Shown: piece after piece, positions 45,452-54,106 of the stretch
Layout of the letters: every line of letters starts with the position of its first letter
Position numbering within the stretch: the stretch's first letter is position 1
NCBI RefSeq assembly: GCF_002156705.1
Contig: NZ_CP019893.1
Span: forward strand, 1,054,001 to 1,118,000
Direction: 5' to 3'
Origin: Natrarchaeobaculum aegyptiacum
Lineage (GTDB): Archaea; Halobacteriota; Halobacteria; Halobacteriales; Natrialbaceae
Length of the DNA: 64,000 nt
Made by a program: the position numbers and the translations under genes
The notes under the pieces: generated by a model
Told to the model about the DNA's origin: nothing
Seen by the model: the letters and a program-made list of their open reading frames with translations, nothing else
Databases searched by the model: none

Positions 45452-45602
45452 GCCCCAAACTATCAGTGGCGAGGCCTTAAACGCGCCGCCAACTCCCGGA
45501 TTTCCGGGCGTCGCTCGAGCGCACCACGACCTGTCGTCGCAGTCGAGCCCGAACGTGCTCCAACCGAACGTCCACCGATCAGAGTCCGGCAGACCTCATA
45601 GA

Positions 45603-45610
45603 GATATATA
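45603..45610 (+). promoter_or_regulatory. TATA box ahead of small HTH gene
   Basis: GATATATA within a 60-bp AT-rich patch would place transcription start near 45633, leaving a leader of about 55 nt if translation begins at 45688 behind a GGAGG at 45671. Confidence 0.45.
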
Positions 45611-45687
45611 CACACACCCATGTTCTAGCAAATGGTTATTCTATTCCCCATAGCGTTATGAGGGAGTTCGTGGAGGCTGCTGCTGTC

Positions 45688-45915
45688 ATGATGGATCACC
45701 ACCCGTCCGACCGAATCGCCGACCTGCCCACGACGGTCACCTCACCGCGTGGGAAACTCGTCTACCTCTACCTCGAGGCCAGCGGCGGCGCGACCGTCGC
45801 CGACCTCAACGACACCCTCGCGATGAACAAGCTGGCCGTCCTCAGCGTCCTCGAGTCGCTGACCAGTCAGGGACTGGTCGAGAAGACGGGCACCGAGTAC
45901 GTCGTCACCGCGTGA
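45688..45915 (+). CDS. Small winged-helix regulator
   Basis: A 75-residue protein reading RIADLPTTVTSPRGKLVYLYL then an HTH (ATVADLNDTLAMNKLAVLSVLESLTSQGLVEK in pieces) and a short wing. It is likely a DNA-binding regulator of the MarR/TrmB-like winged-helix fold. The ATG at 45688 has GGAGG about 12 bases upstream; an ATG at 45658 would add ten residues. Its targets are unknown; the site-2 protease gene is divergent. Confidence 0.65.
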   Translation: MMDHHPSDRIADLPTTVTSPRGKLVYLYLEASGGATVADLNDTLAMNKLAVLSVLESLTSQGLVEKTGTEYVVTA

Positions 45916-46039
45916 GCGCGACAGTGCGACGATTCGGCATCCGCCACGGGGAGTGCAACTCGAGCGGATCCGTGGTCGCACGCGAGACGCTGAGACGACC
46001 AGAGCACCCGCGGCTGGCCCCAGCACGTGCTTCGAAGCC

Positions 46040-46046
46040 TTTATCC
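46040..46046 (+). promoter_or_regulatory. TATA box of rpl10e
   Basis: TTTATCC about 35 bp before the ATG at 46078 fits the strong promoters of haloarchaeal ribosomal protein genes. Confidence 0.5.
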
Positions 46047-46077
46047 GCACGGTAACACTCCGTCTTCGTAAGTAACC

Positions 46078-46608
46078 ATGTCCGACAAACCTGCCTCCAT
46101 GTACCGGGAGATCAGTAAGCCGGCCTATACGCGCCGCGAGTACATCACTGGCATCCCGGGCTCGAAGATCGCACAGCACAAGATGGGCGACGTCGCCGCC
46201 GAACCCGAGGACTACCCCGTCCAGATCAGCCTCGTCACCGAAGAGGAGGTCCAGATCCGCCACGGCAGCCTCGAGTCCTCGCGGCTGTCGGCCAACCGTC
46301 ACATGCTCAAAAACGCCGGTGAGGGCAACTACAAGATGATCCTCCGGAAGTTCCCCCACCACGTCATCCGCGAGAACAAGCAGGCGACGGGTGCGGGTGC
46401 AGACCGTGTTTCCGACGGGATGCGTCAGTCGTTCGGGAAGATCGTCGGTACCGCCGCCCGCATCGACCGCGGCGACCGCATCTTCACCATCTGGTGTGAC
46501 GTCGACGACGCCGACTTCGCCAAGGACGCGCTCCGCCGTGCCTACAACAAGATCACGCCGCCGTGCCGTGTCGTGGTCGAGCGTGGCGAAGAAGAACTGA
46601 TCGCGTAA
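46078..46608 (+). CDS. rpl10e: 50S ribosomal protein L10e (uL16 family)
   Basis: A 176-residue large-subunit protein next to the tRNA sites. The start [20 protein letters not shown] and the segments [33 protein letters not shown] and [15 protein letters not shown] are those of archaeal L10e. Length matches the family. It is a single-gene unit with its own promoter and a strong hairpin 18 bp beyond the stop. Confidence 0.97.
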   Translation: MSDKPASMYREISKPAYTRREYITGIPGSKIAQHKMGDVAAEPEDYPVQISLVTEEEVQIRHGSLESSRLSANRHMLKNAGEGNYKMILRKFPHHVIRENKQATGAGADRVSDGMRQSFGKIVGTAARIDRGDRIFTIWCDVDDADFAKDALRRAYNKITPPCRVVVERGEEELIA

Positions 46609-46626
46609 CCCGACCTTTTGCGCTGC

Positions 46627-46645
46627 GGGCCAGCTCCGCTGGCCC
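46627..46645 (+). terminator. Hairpin after rpl10e
   Basis: GGGCCAGC-TCC-GCTGGCCC is a perfect 8-bp stem 18 bp after the rpl10e stop, flanked by TTTTGC before and GCAAAA after, which also pair. The rest of the gap to 46906 is repetitive GC-rich sequence with no gene. Confidence 0.6.
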
Positions 46646-46906
46646 TCGGCAAAATGTCGATCAAAAGCACTCCTCCCTCCGTTCTCTCGCTCCGTAGCTC
46701 ACGGCTTCGCCGTTCGCTGACGCTCGTTCACATCGGTCGTCGGCCCGCTCGTTCGCGGTCGCTCACTCGCGGCGAACGTCGGTGACTGCCTGCCCTCCCC
46801 CGGGTCGGGGGCTCTCGCAGCGCTCGAGCCCCACTCCCGGCCAAGGTTTGCATCGTACTTCGGTGGTACGAGCCAGTTTTTTGCCCTCGCCATCCTGACT
46901 CGAGGT

Positions 46907-47800
46907 ATGATCGAGTTGGCGGTCGCGAACGATCAGGAGACGTTCCAGCGGATGCGCGAGCCGCTGGCCGACCGGGGAATCCGGGCGAGTCACGTGCCCT
47001 CGAGCGAGCGCGTCGTGCCCCTCGGGTCGGACGTCCCGTGGGACGCCGGGGAGTACGACGTGGGCTTCGTCTATCCCGGACGCGTGATGGAGGGTGGGGT
47101 GGCCGACGCGCTGCTCTCCGTGCCGTGGCTCAACGACCGGGAGGCGATCCTCACCTCGCGGAACAAAGCGGGCGTGCTGGCGCGACTCGAGCGGGCGGGC
47201 CTGCCGGTGCCCGAGTCCGTGTTCGTCTCGAATCCCGTCTCCGAGGCCGAGTTGACCGCGGTCTTCGAGCGGTTCGAACCCCCGGTGGTAGTCAAACCGA
47301 ACTCGACGACCCGCGGGACCGGCGTTGCGAAGGCCCACGACCTCGATTCCTTTCTCGGGATCTGTGATTATCTCTCGCTGGTACACGACTACCGGGCGAC
47401 TGGCGACCGCTCCTTCCTCGTTCAGGAGTACCTGCCGGAGGCGACCGACTACCGGCTGATGGTGCTCGAGGGCGAGTACGTCGGCGCGGTCGAACGCCGT
47501 CTGCCCGACGACGCCGTCGCGGAGGGCCAGTGGAAGCACAACGTCCACCGCGGCGCGCAAGCGACCGGCGTCTCCGTCCCCGAGGAGTGGCGAGCACTGG
47601 CAGAACGGGTTGCCACAGAACTCGAGATTTCGTTTCTCGGGATCGATCTGCTCGCGGTCGAGGCCGAAACCGGGGCCGACGAGCGGGTCGTCGTCAACGA
47701 GACGAACGCCCGGCCGACGATCGACAAGGCGACGAAGTACGAACCGGGGTTTTACGATCGGCTGGCTGATGCGATCCGATCGGTCGCGGAGTCGCAGTGA
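46907..47800 (+). CDS. RimK-like ATP-grasp ligase
   Basis: A 297-residue ATP-grasp protein. After an N-terminal domain (about 1-85), ATP-binding strands appear at PPVVVKPNSTTRGTGVAKA near 125-143 and FLVQEYLPEATDYRLMVLEG near 170-189, with metal ligands in FLGIDLLAVE near 243 and NETNARPT near 263. It would join a carboxylate to an amine or thiol, as RimK and LysX do. The partner is not evident; a peptide or coenzyme modification role is possible. Confidence 0.82.
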   Translation: MIELAVANDQETFQRMREPLADRGIRASHVPSSERVVPLGSDVPWDAGEYDVGFVYPGRVMEGGVADALLSVPWLNDREAILTSRNKAGVLARLERAGLPVPESVFVSNPVSEAELTAVFERFEPPVVVKPNSTTRGTGVAKAHDLDSFLGICDYLSLVHDYRATGDRSFLVQEYLPEATDYRLMVLEGEYVGAVERRLPDDAVAEGQWKHNVHRGAQATGVSVPEEWRALAERVATELEISFLGIDLLAVEAETGADERVVVNETNARPTIDKATKYEPGFYDRLADAIRSVAESQ

Positions 47801-47884
47801 CCGCTACGGGATGGGCCGACGGCTCGAACGAGGTGACAGCCGGTGAAAACGGAATCGGTGATCGGGGTGCGACCGCGACGACGG

Positions 47885-48286
47885 TTACTCGAGGCTGATG
47901 TCCGAGGACTGTTCGGCGGGGTCGAAGACGACCTCGAGGACGCCGTTGTTGTAGGTCGCCGAGGCCGTGTGTTCGTTAACGCGCGTCGGGAGGGAGACGC
48001 GTTCGTCGTACTGGCGGTGTTCGGTGCCGGCGGAGATGGTCAGCACCTCGCCGTCACACTCGAGGTCGATCTGGTCTTTCTCGACGCCGGGGAGGTCGGC
48101 GATGACGCGGATCTCGTCGTCGGTCTCGTGGATGTCGACGTGGGTGTCCGTGCCGAAGCCGTTTTCCGTCCCACCGGGGGAGTCGAAGCCGGGGTTCTGG
48201 CCGGGACCGTTCATCATCTCGTTCATCATGCGCTCGATCTCGCGAAACAGGTCGTCGAAGGGCTCGTCGCGGTCGTCTCTTCGCAT
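47885..48286 (-). CDS. Hsp20/alpha-crystallin small heat shock protein
   Basis: A 133-residue chaperone. A short N-terminal arm rich in Met/Asp is followed by the alpha-crystallin domain (about 45-130), with DEIRVIADLPGVEKDQIDLE and the closing NGVLEVVFDPAE. It holds unfolding proteins in oligomers. MRRDDRDEPFDDLF is the start. Repeat element C lies 129 bp upstream, between this gene and the thioredoxin gene. Confidence 0.92.
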   Translation of the reverse strand: MRRDDRDEPFDDLFREIERMMNEMMNGPGQNPGFDSPGGTENGFGTDTHVDIHETDDEIRVIADLPGVEKDQIDLECDGEVLTISAGTEHRQYDERVSLPTRVNEHTASATYNNGVLEVVFDPAEQSSDISLE

Positions 48287-48414
48287 ACGGGACCGTTGGG
48301 TTCCCCGTGGCAAAAACTTTCTGACGGCACAGACGACTGGTAGCCGTCGATGGCGATGGCATTCACGGGCGTCGCGGTCGTCACCGTCGACGGCCAGGGC
48401 TGTTCGGACAGGGC

Positions 48415-48502
48415 CTGATACGGATTACTGTAACGGTTTACCGACGCAACCGCCGCACGGGTCGCGGTTGCGTCGGCAACGACTTACAGTAAACCGTATG
48501 AG
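48415..48502 (-). repeat. Hairpin repeat element, copy C (88 bp)
   Basis: Read on the minus strand it begins CTCATACGGTTTACTGTAA and ends TTACAGTAATCCGTATCAG. It aligns to copy A over all 88 bp without gaps, keeps the same two mismatches in the outer stem (positions 3 and 10), and has a 13-bp perfect inner stem. It lies upstream of hsp20 and 50 bp after the thioredoxin stop. Confidence 0.88.
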
Positions 48503-48552
48503 AGAATGTGTGTGAATACTCGAGATCGTGGCAACCTCGAGCCGCGGGCAGA

Positions 48553-48822
48553 TCAGGCGCCGGCGGACTCGAGTGCGTCTTCGATGTCTTCGCGTTGCGT
48601 GACGCCGACGAAGCGCTCGACGATGCCGTCGTCGTTTTCGATCACGAGCGTCGGCAGCGAGCGTACCTGGTACTCGTTGGCGAGGTCCTGCTGTTCGTCG
48701 ACGTTGACTTTCTCGACCTCGAAGCGGCCGTCCCAGTCGTCCTCGAGTTCCTCCAGGATCGGGTCCTGGGTCTTGCAGGGGCCACACCAGTCGGCGTAGA
48801 AGTCCTTGAGCGTGACTGTCAT
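48553..48822 (-). CDS. Thioredoxin-like protein
   Basis: An 89-residue thioredoxin fold starting MTVTLKDFYADWCGPCK, with the active-site pair WCGPC at 12-16 and the cis-proline in SLPTLVI near 58. It lacks the usual first strand and helix, so it is shorter than standard thioredoxin (about 105). It reduces protein disulfides in the cytosol. Residues before the chosen Met are not conserved in type. Confidence 0.88.
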   Translation of the reverse strand: MTVTLKDFYADWCGPCKTQDPILEELEDDWDGRFEVEKVNVDEQQDLANEYQVRSLPTLVIENDDGIVERFVGVTQREDIEDALESAGA

Positions 48823-49002
48823 CGGTTCGGCTCTAGATTTCCACGCGGCGCGCATAAGGGTTTCCCAGTCGGCATGCCGGGACAGGCGAGCCGTCTGCCA
48901 TGTCTGCGTAACATCACGTTGGCTGCGTCGGCCGGGGGCGGATCTTCCCACCCCTCGAGTCGTTCCACCTCATCTTTAGGTGTTCCACTCCAACGTGGCG
49001 GT

Positions 49003-49434
49003 ATGTACGACGCGATACTGGTGCCAACCGACGGGAGCGACCCCGCCACACGAGCGACCGAACAGGCCGCCGCCATCGCCGACCGGTTCGACGCGACGCT
49101 GCACGTCCTGTACTGCGTCGACATCGACGACCGGACGCCACTCGACATCTCGAGCAGCCAGTCCGTCGAGTCGATGCGCGAGTACGGCCGCGAACTGACT
49201 GCGGAGGTCGCCGCCGCGGCACCCGAGGGCCTCGAGGTCGTCACCGTAGTCGAAGACGGCGATCCCCGCGAGGTCATCCTCGAGTACGCCGACGAACAGG
49301 ACGTCGACGTCGTCGTAATGGGGACCCACGGCCGAACGGGGATCGATCGACTCCTGCTCGGCAGCGTCACCGAACACGTGACGCGCAACGCCGAGTGTTC
49401 GGTACTGGTGACCCGGGCGGACGACGCCGCGTAG
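49003..49434 (+). CDS. Universal stress protein (UspA family)
   Basis: A 143-residue single Usp domain starting MYDAILVPTDGSDPATRATEQA, with the ATP-binding signature GTHGRTGIDRLLLGSVTEHV near 107-126. It dimerises and binds nucleotides; haloarchaea hold many paralogues. It is divergent from the thioredoxin gene, with 180 bp between starts. Confidence 0.92.
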   Translation: MYDAILVPTDGSDPATRATEQAAAIADRFDATLHVLYCVDIDDRTPLDISSSQSVESMREYGRELTAEVAAAAPEGLEVVTVVEDGDPREVILEYADEQDVDVVVMGTHGRTGIDRLLLGSVTEHVTRNAECSVLVTRADDAA

Positions 49435-49480
49435 ACCACCAGCCACCGTCGGTGGCGACGAGCGAGCAAACGTCGAAAGC

Positions 49481-49486
49481 TTTAGT
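49481..49486 (+). promoter_or_regulatory. TATA-like element of Sec61-beta gene
   Basis: TTTAGT about 27 bp before the ATG at 49510 suits a leaderless transcript. Confidence 0.4.
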
Positions 49487-49509
49487 TCGCTGCTCACGAA
49501 AGAGCGGGT

Positions 49510-49671
49510 ATGGACCGAGGACAGAATACCGGAGGGCTGATGTCCAGTGCCGGACTCGTCCGGTACTTCGATGCAGAGGACTCCAACGCAATTCTCATCA
49601 ATCCGAAGACGGTCATCGCGACCGGCGTCATGCTGGGTGTACTCATCCAGTTGTTGACGTTCGTCGCCTGA
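49510..49671 (+). CDS. secG: Preprotein translocase Sec61-beta subunit
   Basis: A 53-residue tail-anchored protein of the SecYEG/Sec61 channel. The cytosolic part [20 protein letters not shown], the [16 protein letters not shown] segment and one C-terminal membrane helix (about 36-52) are the archaeal Sec61-beta pattern. It is short enough to be missed by length-based gene finding. The SecDF genes lie about 10 kb away. Confidence 0.93.
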   Translation: MDRGQNTGGLMSSAGLVRYFDAEDSNAILINPKTVIATGVMLGVLIQLLTFVA

Positions 49672-49829
49672 TCGGAACCACTTCTCGAGTCGACCATACC
49701 ACCCAGAGCTGTTGCGTCGCCTCACGAGTGTCGCGTGGCTGTGTTCTACGCTCGCGTATCGTGGAGCTACCTCCAACACCCTCGAGCCGTGGCGCGTCCT
49801 TTTTGCCACCGCTATCCCAAGCGACGGGT

Positions 49830-50453
49830 ATGACACTCACAGCGGGCGTCGTCGCGGTCCAGGGTGACGTCGCCGAACACGCCGCGGCCATCGAGCGCGC
49901 GGCGCGCGAGCGCGGACTGGCCGTCGACGTCCTCGAGATTCGTGAGTCGGGGCTGGTCCCAGACTGTGACCTGCTCGCGCTGCCGGGTGGGGAGTCGACC
50001 ACCATCTCACGGCTGATCCACGGCGAGGGGATCGCCCCCGAGATTCGGACCCACGTCGAGGCCGGCAAACCGCTGCTCGCGACCTGTGCCGGGCTGATCG
50101 TCGCCTCGAGCGACGCGGACGACGACCGGGTCGACGAACTCGGACTGGTCGACGTCTCCGTCGAGCGGAACGCGTTCGGGCGACAGCGCGACAGTTTCGA
50201 AGCGCCGCTCGTAATCGAGGGGCTCGAAGAGCCGTACCCGGCGGTGTTCATCCGCGCACCGGCGATCGACGAGGTGGGCGACGCCGAGGTACTGGCGACG
50301 TGGGAGGATCGACCGGTGGCGGTCCGTGACGGACCCGTCGTCGCGACTGCGTTCCACCCCGAACTGACGGCGGACAGCCGGATCCACGGCGTCGCGTTCT
50401 TCGAGAACGAGGCGGCGTCGGTACCGGTGAGCCGGACCGCTGGCGATCGGTGA
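49830..50453 (+). CDS. pdxT: Pyridoxal 5'-phosphate synthase glutaminase subunit
   Basis: A 207-residue class I amidotransferase that feeds ammonia to PdxS for PLP synthesis. VVAVQGDVAEHAAAIERA near 7-24 is the family start, LPGGESTTISRL near 51, the nucleophile in LLATCAGLIV near 84-93, RNAFGRQRDSFE near 112-123 and FHPELT near 178. PdxS is not in this window. Confidence 0.94.
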   Translation: MTLTAGVVAVQGDVAEHAAAIERAARERGLAVDVLEIRESGLVPDCDLLALPGGESTTISRLIHGEGIAPEIRTHVEAGKPLLATCAGLIVASSDADDDRVDELGLVDVSVERNAFGRQRDSFEAPLVIEGLEEPYPAVFIRAPAIDEVGDAEVLATWEDRPVAVRDGPVVATAFHPELTADSRIHGVAFFENEAASVPVSRTAGDR

Positions 50454-50516
50454 CCACCCGGGCGCGCGCATTCGCAGCCGTCTACACTTTTCTTCCCTGC
50501 GCTCGTTGGACGGGAT

Positions 50517-50984
50517 ATGCAGGCAGCTATCGACGCGGTACGCGTCGCAGGGACGCCACAGGGGCCGGTTCCCGTGGTCGTCCTCTCGGTCGACGGCGAA
50601 GACGACGTCGTGCCGATCTTCATCGGCTTCACCGAGGCGACCAGCATCGCACGGGGGCTCGAGGCAGAGGACATCGGCCGGCCGCTGACCCACGACCTCC
50701 TGCTCGACGTGATGGAGGAACTGGGCAGTCGGATCGACCACGTCGTGGTCAGCGAGATCGAGCGCCGCGAGGGGGGCCCGGGCGGCACCTACATCGCCGA
50801 CATCCACGTCCAGACTCCCCGCGGTGAGACCGTGATCGACGCCCGCCCGAGCGATTCGCTTGCGCTTGCGGCCCGGACGAACGCCTCGATCGAGGTCACC
50901 GAAGCTGTCTTCGAGGACAGCCGAGACGATAGCGAGAAGTTCGAGCAGTTAGAAGACATCCGCAACGTCTCCGGTGACCTGTAG
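50517..50984 (+). CDS. DUF151/bifunctional nuclease family protein
   Basis: A 155-residue protein of the DUF151 (BFN) family. VVVLSVDGEDDVVPIFIGFTEA near 20-41, LTHDLLLDVMEELG near 57-70 and IDARPSDSLALAAR near 107-120 are the conserved blocks. Plant and bacterial members show nuclease activity in vitro; the archaeal function is unknown. Its stop is directly followed by the hisE start, so the two are co-translated. Confidence 0.9.
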   Translation: MQAAIDAVRVAGTPQGPVPVVVLSVDGEDDVVPIFIGFTEATSIARGLEAEDIGRPLTHDLLLDVMEELGSRIDHVVVSEIERREGGPGGTYIADIHVQTPRGETVIDARPSDSLALAARTNASIEVTEAVFEDSRDDSEKFEQLEDIRNVSGDL

Positions 50985-51269
50985 ATGGACGACACGCTCT
51001 CTGACCTGTTCGCTGTGATCGAAGACCGCAAGGAAACGCTCCCCGAGGGCTCCTACACCGCCTCGCTCTTTACCCACGAGAAAGGCGAGAACGCCGTCCT
51101 GGAGAAACTCGGCGAGGAAACGACCGAACTCGTGCTGGCTGCCAAAGACGACGACCACGAAGAGGTCGCCTACGAGGCCGCAGACATCGTCTACCACCTG
51201 CTCGTCTTGCTCTCGATGAAGGACATGTCTCTCGAAGACCTCGAGGCCGAACTCGAGGCCCGGCGGTAA
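50985..51269 (+). CDS. hisE: Phosphoribosyl-ATP pyrophosphatase
   Basis: A 94-residue all-helical MazG-like enzyme that removes pyrophosphate from PR-ATP, the second step of histidine synthesis. HEKGENAVLEKLGEETTE near 32-49 and EAADIVYHLLVLL near 63-75 carry the acidic metal ligands. Length and ending are normal. The last six codons and the stop are duplicated downstream in a tandem repeat. Confidence 0.94.
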   Translation: MDDTLSDLFAVIEDRKETLPEGSYTASLFTHEKGENAVLEKLGEETTELVLAAKDDDHEEVAYEAADIVYHLLVLLSMKDMSLEDLEAELEARR

Positions 51270-51419
51270 GAGCGGCCACTCGAGTCCGGCCGTGGCAGGC
51301 GAACTCGAGGCCCGGCGGTAAGAGCGGCCACTCGAGTCCGGCCGTGGCAGGCGAACTCGAGGCCCGGCGGTAAGAGCGGCCACTCGAGTCCGGCCGTAGC
51401 AGGCGAACTCGAGGCCCAG
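51249..51419 (+). repeat. 52-bp tandem repeat, about 3.3 copies, covering the hisE 3' end
   Basis: Units begin GAACTCGAGGCCCGGCGG at 51249, 51301 and 51353, and a partial fourth begins at 51405. Units 1 and 2 are identical; unit 3 differs by one base (GTAGCAGG for GTGGCAGG). Each unit contains the hisE C-terminal codons and a TAA. Confidence 0.95.
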
Positions 51420-51808
51420 TGTCCGGCACTCGATCGACTCGCCTGCCGTGTGTGCGAGGGAAAGTCTTTCCTTCACGGCCGGTGACGTTTCGCCGATGAA
51501 CGGGCGGACGGGACTCGTTGCCGGCGTGTTCGCGACGGTGAGCCCCGGCTGTCGCTCCGGGGCAGCCCAGCCGGGTGAGTCGGCCGGATCAGGGGAAAAA
51601 GCTGTCCCTCCAGACGAGATGAGGGAGTGAGGAGGTAGCTCTCGAGGGCGCTCCCGCGTTTCTCAGGCCAACTCCACCGGACACCGCGGTGGCGAGGCCT
51701 GGCGTCCCGACGTGCTGTCGCTCGCCGGTTCCCAGGCGGTGAGATCCCCTCGAGCCGGTCGATCACGATCGAACACGCCACGAGTCCGCCCGACCTCCAA
51801 CGAGCACC
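51420..51808. other. Gap before the DUF4129 operon
   Basis: Nothing convincing is coded here. A 44-codon frame at 51496 (MNGRTGLVAGVFATVSPGCR...) has a weak hydrophobic start but no family. The interval has no AAA+ ATPase remnant that would correspond to MoxR. Confidence 0.5.
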
Positions 51809-54106
51809 ATGGACGACGACCAGCCGCTCGCGCAGTCCACAGCCGGCGTCGACTACCGACAGGTATCCTTTCTCCTGCTGGCGGCGACCGCGCTCGTCGT
51901 CGCGGCGCTGCTCGCACCCGGTCTCGTCGCCGACCCGGGAGACGACCAGTCGCCCGGTGACAGCGGCGACGAGGCCATCGGCGAGGCTGGCGACGCGCCC
52001 GAGGACGACTCCGACTCGTTCGACTGGACGGACCTCCTCGAGTGGCTCGGACTCCTCGACGAGGAGGAAACCGGACCGCCCGATGCGCCGGCGTGTACGG
52101 TGTACGTCCACGGCGACCCGACGCCGGGCGACGAGCAGACGGTGACGATCGAGTATCAGGGAGAACCGCTCGCCGACGCACAGGTCTGGTTCGAAGACCG
52201 TGCGGTCGGCACGACCGACGACCGTGGACAGGTCACCGGCGAGGTCCCCTACGTCGAGGAACTGACGGTCCGGGTCGAGACCGACGACGAGGTCGAGTGT
52301 CTGGCCGTCGAATCGGGACCGACGATCACGCTCGAGGAATCGGGTACTGCGGCGGAGACAGCCCACAGCGGGCTGGTGGCGTCGACGAATCCACCGTCAG
52401 GCGCGACGACGACCGGGGTCGTCGCGCAGGCCGGCCAGCAGAACGCGACCGTCGAGTACGCAGTCGACGGCGACGTCGAACTGGCTGTCGAGGGCGTCCC
52501 CGATCCCGGCACGAACCTCACGCTCGAGGCGACGATCGACGGCGTGCCGATGGCGGCGGCCGACGTCACTGTCGACGGCGAGAAGACCGGCGAGACAGAC
52601 GACGAGGGCAGAGAGACGGTTCGAGTCCCCGACGACGGCACCGAACGACTCGAGGTCGGCGTCTCCCGTGGGGACTTCACGGGGGAAACGACGCTCGAGG
52701 TGCGCCTGCTCGAGGCCCGACTGACCCCCGAGGGATTCGCCCCCATTCCGGGAAGCGACGGTGCCGTCGTCGCCGAGCGAGCGGGAGAACCGGTTCCGAC
52801 GGCCGACGTGGCGATCGACGGCGAGGACGTCGGGGAGACCGACGCAGCGGGCACGACGCCGGTCACGATCCCACTCGACCCGACAGCGCCGGTGACGGTC
52901 AGGACGGGCGACCAGACCGCCCAGACGACGCTACTCGAGGCGTACGGGCTCACGGCACTCCTCGCCATCCTCGTGGTCGGGGGCGTCGCAGGCGGGACGT
53001 ATCGGACCCACGGCGCACGCGGGCCGGTCGCGACCGTCGCGGTCACCGCCGGGCTCCTCGCGGTGCTCGTCGTGGAGGCGTTTTACGGCCCGCTGGCCGG
53101 ACTCGTCGCGCTTTCGGCCCTCGTCGCGGGAGGTCTCGCGGTCGCCGTCTCCCGGTCCGATCGCACGCCCGCAGTCGATCCATCCGCACAGGCCGAGCGC
53201 GGTCGCAGCCTCGGAGCGCGGCTCCTCGCCTGGACGCTCGCGGCTGCCTCACGGCTCGAGGCGCTGTTCGAGCGGTTCGGACAGACGAGTCGTGCGATTG
53301 CAGTCCGCCTCGTTTCGCTGGTCCGATCTGTACGGACGGTTCCACGGAGCGCGGTCGCGTGGCTGGCGTCGCTTCCGGGCCGTCTGGTCGCTGTGGCCTC
53401 CCCCCCAGTCAGCGCGAGGACACTGCTGGCTGCCGCCGGTTCGCTCGCGCTCGTCTCGGTAGCCGGGTACGCGGTTGGCGGGGCTCGAGGCGGCCTGATG
53501 GCACTGCTCGCGGGGACGGCCGCAGTGGTCGCCGGCATCGTCTTCCACAACCGATCGAGGAGTTCCGGGGGTCTTGGCCGAGACGACTCGAGCGCGAGCG
53601 ACGGCCGCGACGAAAGTGACGTCGTAGCCGGGGAGAACCGACGCGCCTCGAGCGACGACCCCCGACCGGTCGCGATCGTCTGGCGGGCGTTCGCCCGGCA
53701 GGTCGCACCGGCACAGTGGCGCACCCGCGCCCCTACGGAGATCGAACGACGGGCCATCGACAGCGGCTACCCGCCGGGTCCGGTCGGCGACCTGACGTCC
53801 CTGTTTCGGGCTGTCGAGTACGGCTCGAAACGGGAGACCGGGGCAGATCGCGAGCGTGCCGAGGAAGCATTCGAGGCGATCGTGGATGGTCGAGAAGTGG
53901 AGCGGTCCGACGACAGTGACGGCGTCGGTGACGACGGCGGCGACGGCAGCGACGGTGCCGGCAACGATGGCAGAGACGGCGGTGTCGGTGATACAGACCA
54001 CCTCGAGCACGCCACGACGGATCGACCGTCCGGCGATGGATCGACTCGAGCGGACGACGAACGGACACGGAGGAGCGACGGATCGACTCGAGGTGACCGC
54101 AGATGA
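51809..54106 (+). CDS. Membrane protein with Ig-like repeats and C-terminal DUF4129 domain
   Basis: A 765-residue protein. One N-terminal membrane segment (about 19-42) is followed by an acidic ectodomain with three short beta modules of carboxypeptidase-regulatory type (near 105-150, 235-280 and 333-360, each with a DGE/TDDxG turn), further membrane segments (about 378-445 and 535-575), and a C-terminal cytosolic DUF4129 domain (IVWRAFARQVAP; RTPTEIERRA-like; LTSLFRAVEYG) near 620-700. The tail is Asp/Ser/Gly-rich. Such proteins accompany DUF58 and MoxR in an uncharacterised envelope or protease-like complex. It overlaps the next gene (ATGA). Confidence 0.82.
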   Translation: MDDDQPLAQSTAGVDYRQVSFLLLAATALVVAALLAPGLVADPGDDQSPGDSGDEAIGEAGDAPEDDSDSFDWTDLLEWLGLLDEEETGPPDAPACTVYVHGDPTPGDEQTVTIEYQGEPLADAQVWFEDRAVGTTDDRGQVTGEVPYVEELTVRVETDDEVECLAVESGPTITLEESGTAAETAHSGLVASTNPPSGATTTGVVAQAGQQNATVEYAVDGDVELAVEGVPDPGTNLTLEATIDGVPMAAADVTVDGEKTGETDDEGRETVRVPDDGTERLEVGVSRGDFTGETTLEVRLLEARLTPEGFAPIPGSDGAVVAERAGEPVPTADVAIDGEDVGETDAAGTTPVTIPLDPTAPVTVRTGDQTAQTTLLEAYGLTALLAILVVGGVAGGTYRTHGARGPVATVAVTAGLLAVLVVEAFYGPLAGLVALSALVAGGLAVAVSRSDRTPAVDPSAQAERGRSLGARLLAWTLAAASRLEALFERFGQTSRAIAVRLVSLVRSVRTVPRSAVAWLASLPGRLVAVASPPVSARTLLAAAGSLALVSVAGYAVGGARGGLMALLAGTAAVVAGIVFHNRSRSSGGLGRDDSSASDGRDESDVVAGENRRASSDDPRPVAIVWRAFARQVAPAQWRTRAPTEIERRAIDSGYPPGPVGDLTSLFRAVEYGSKRETGADRERAEEAFEAIVDGREVERSDDSDGVGDDGGDGSDGAGNDGRDGGVGDTDHLEHATTDRPSGDGSTRADDERTRRSDGSTRGDRR

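Noticed and set aside
46660-46800. Repetitive CGCTCG/TCGCTC sequence between rpl10e and the ATP-grasp gene
   Set aside because: Low-complexity GC-rich intergenic sequence of a kind widespread in haloarchaea; no stable structure or gene was seen beyond the rpl10e hairpin.
51496-51630. 44-codon frame with a weak hydrophobic start before the DUF4129 gene
   Set aside because: No promoter, family or conserved feature; hydrophobic stretch too short for a signal peptide.
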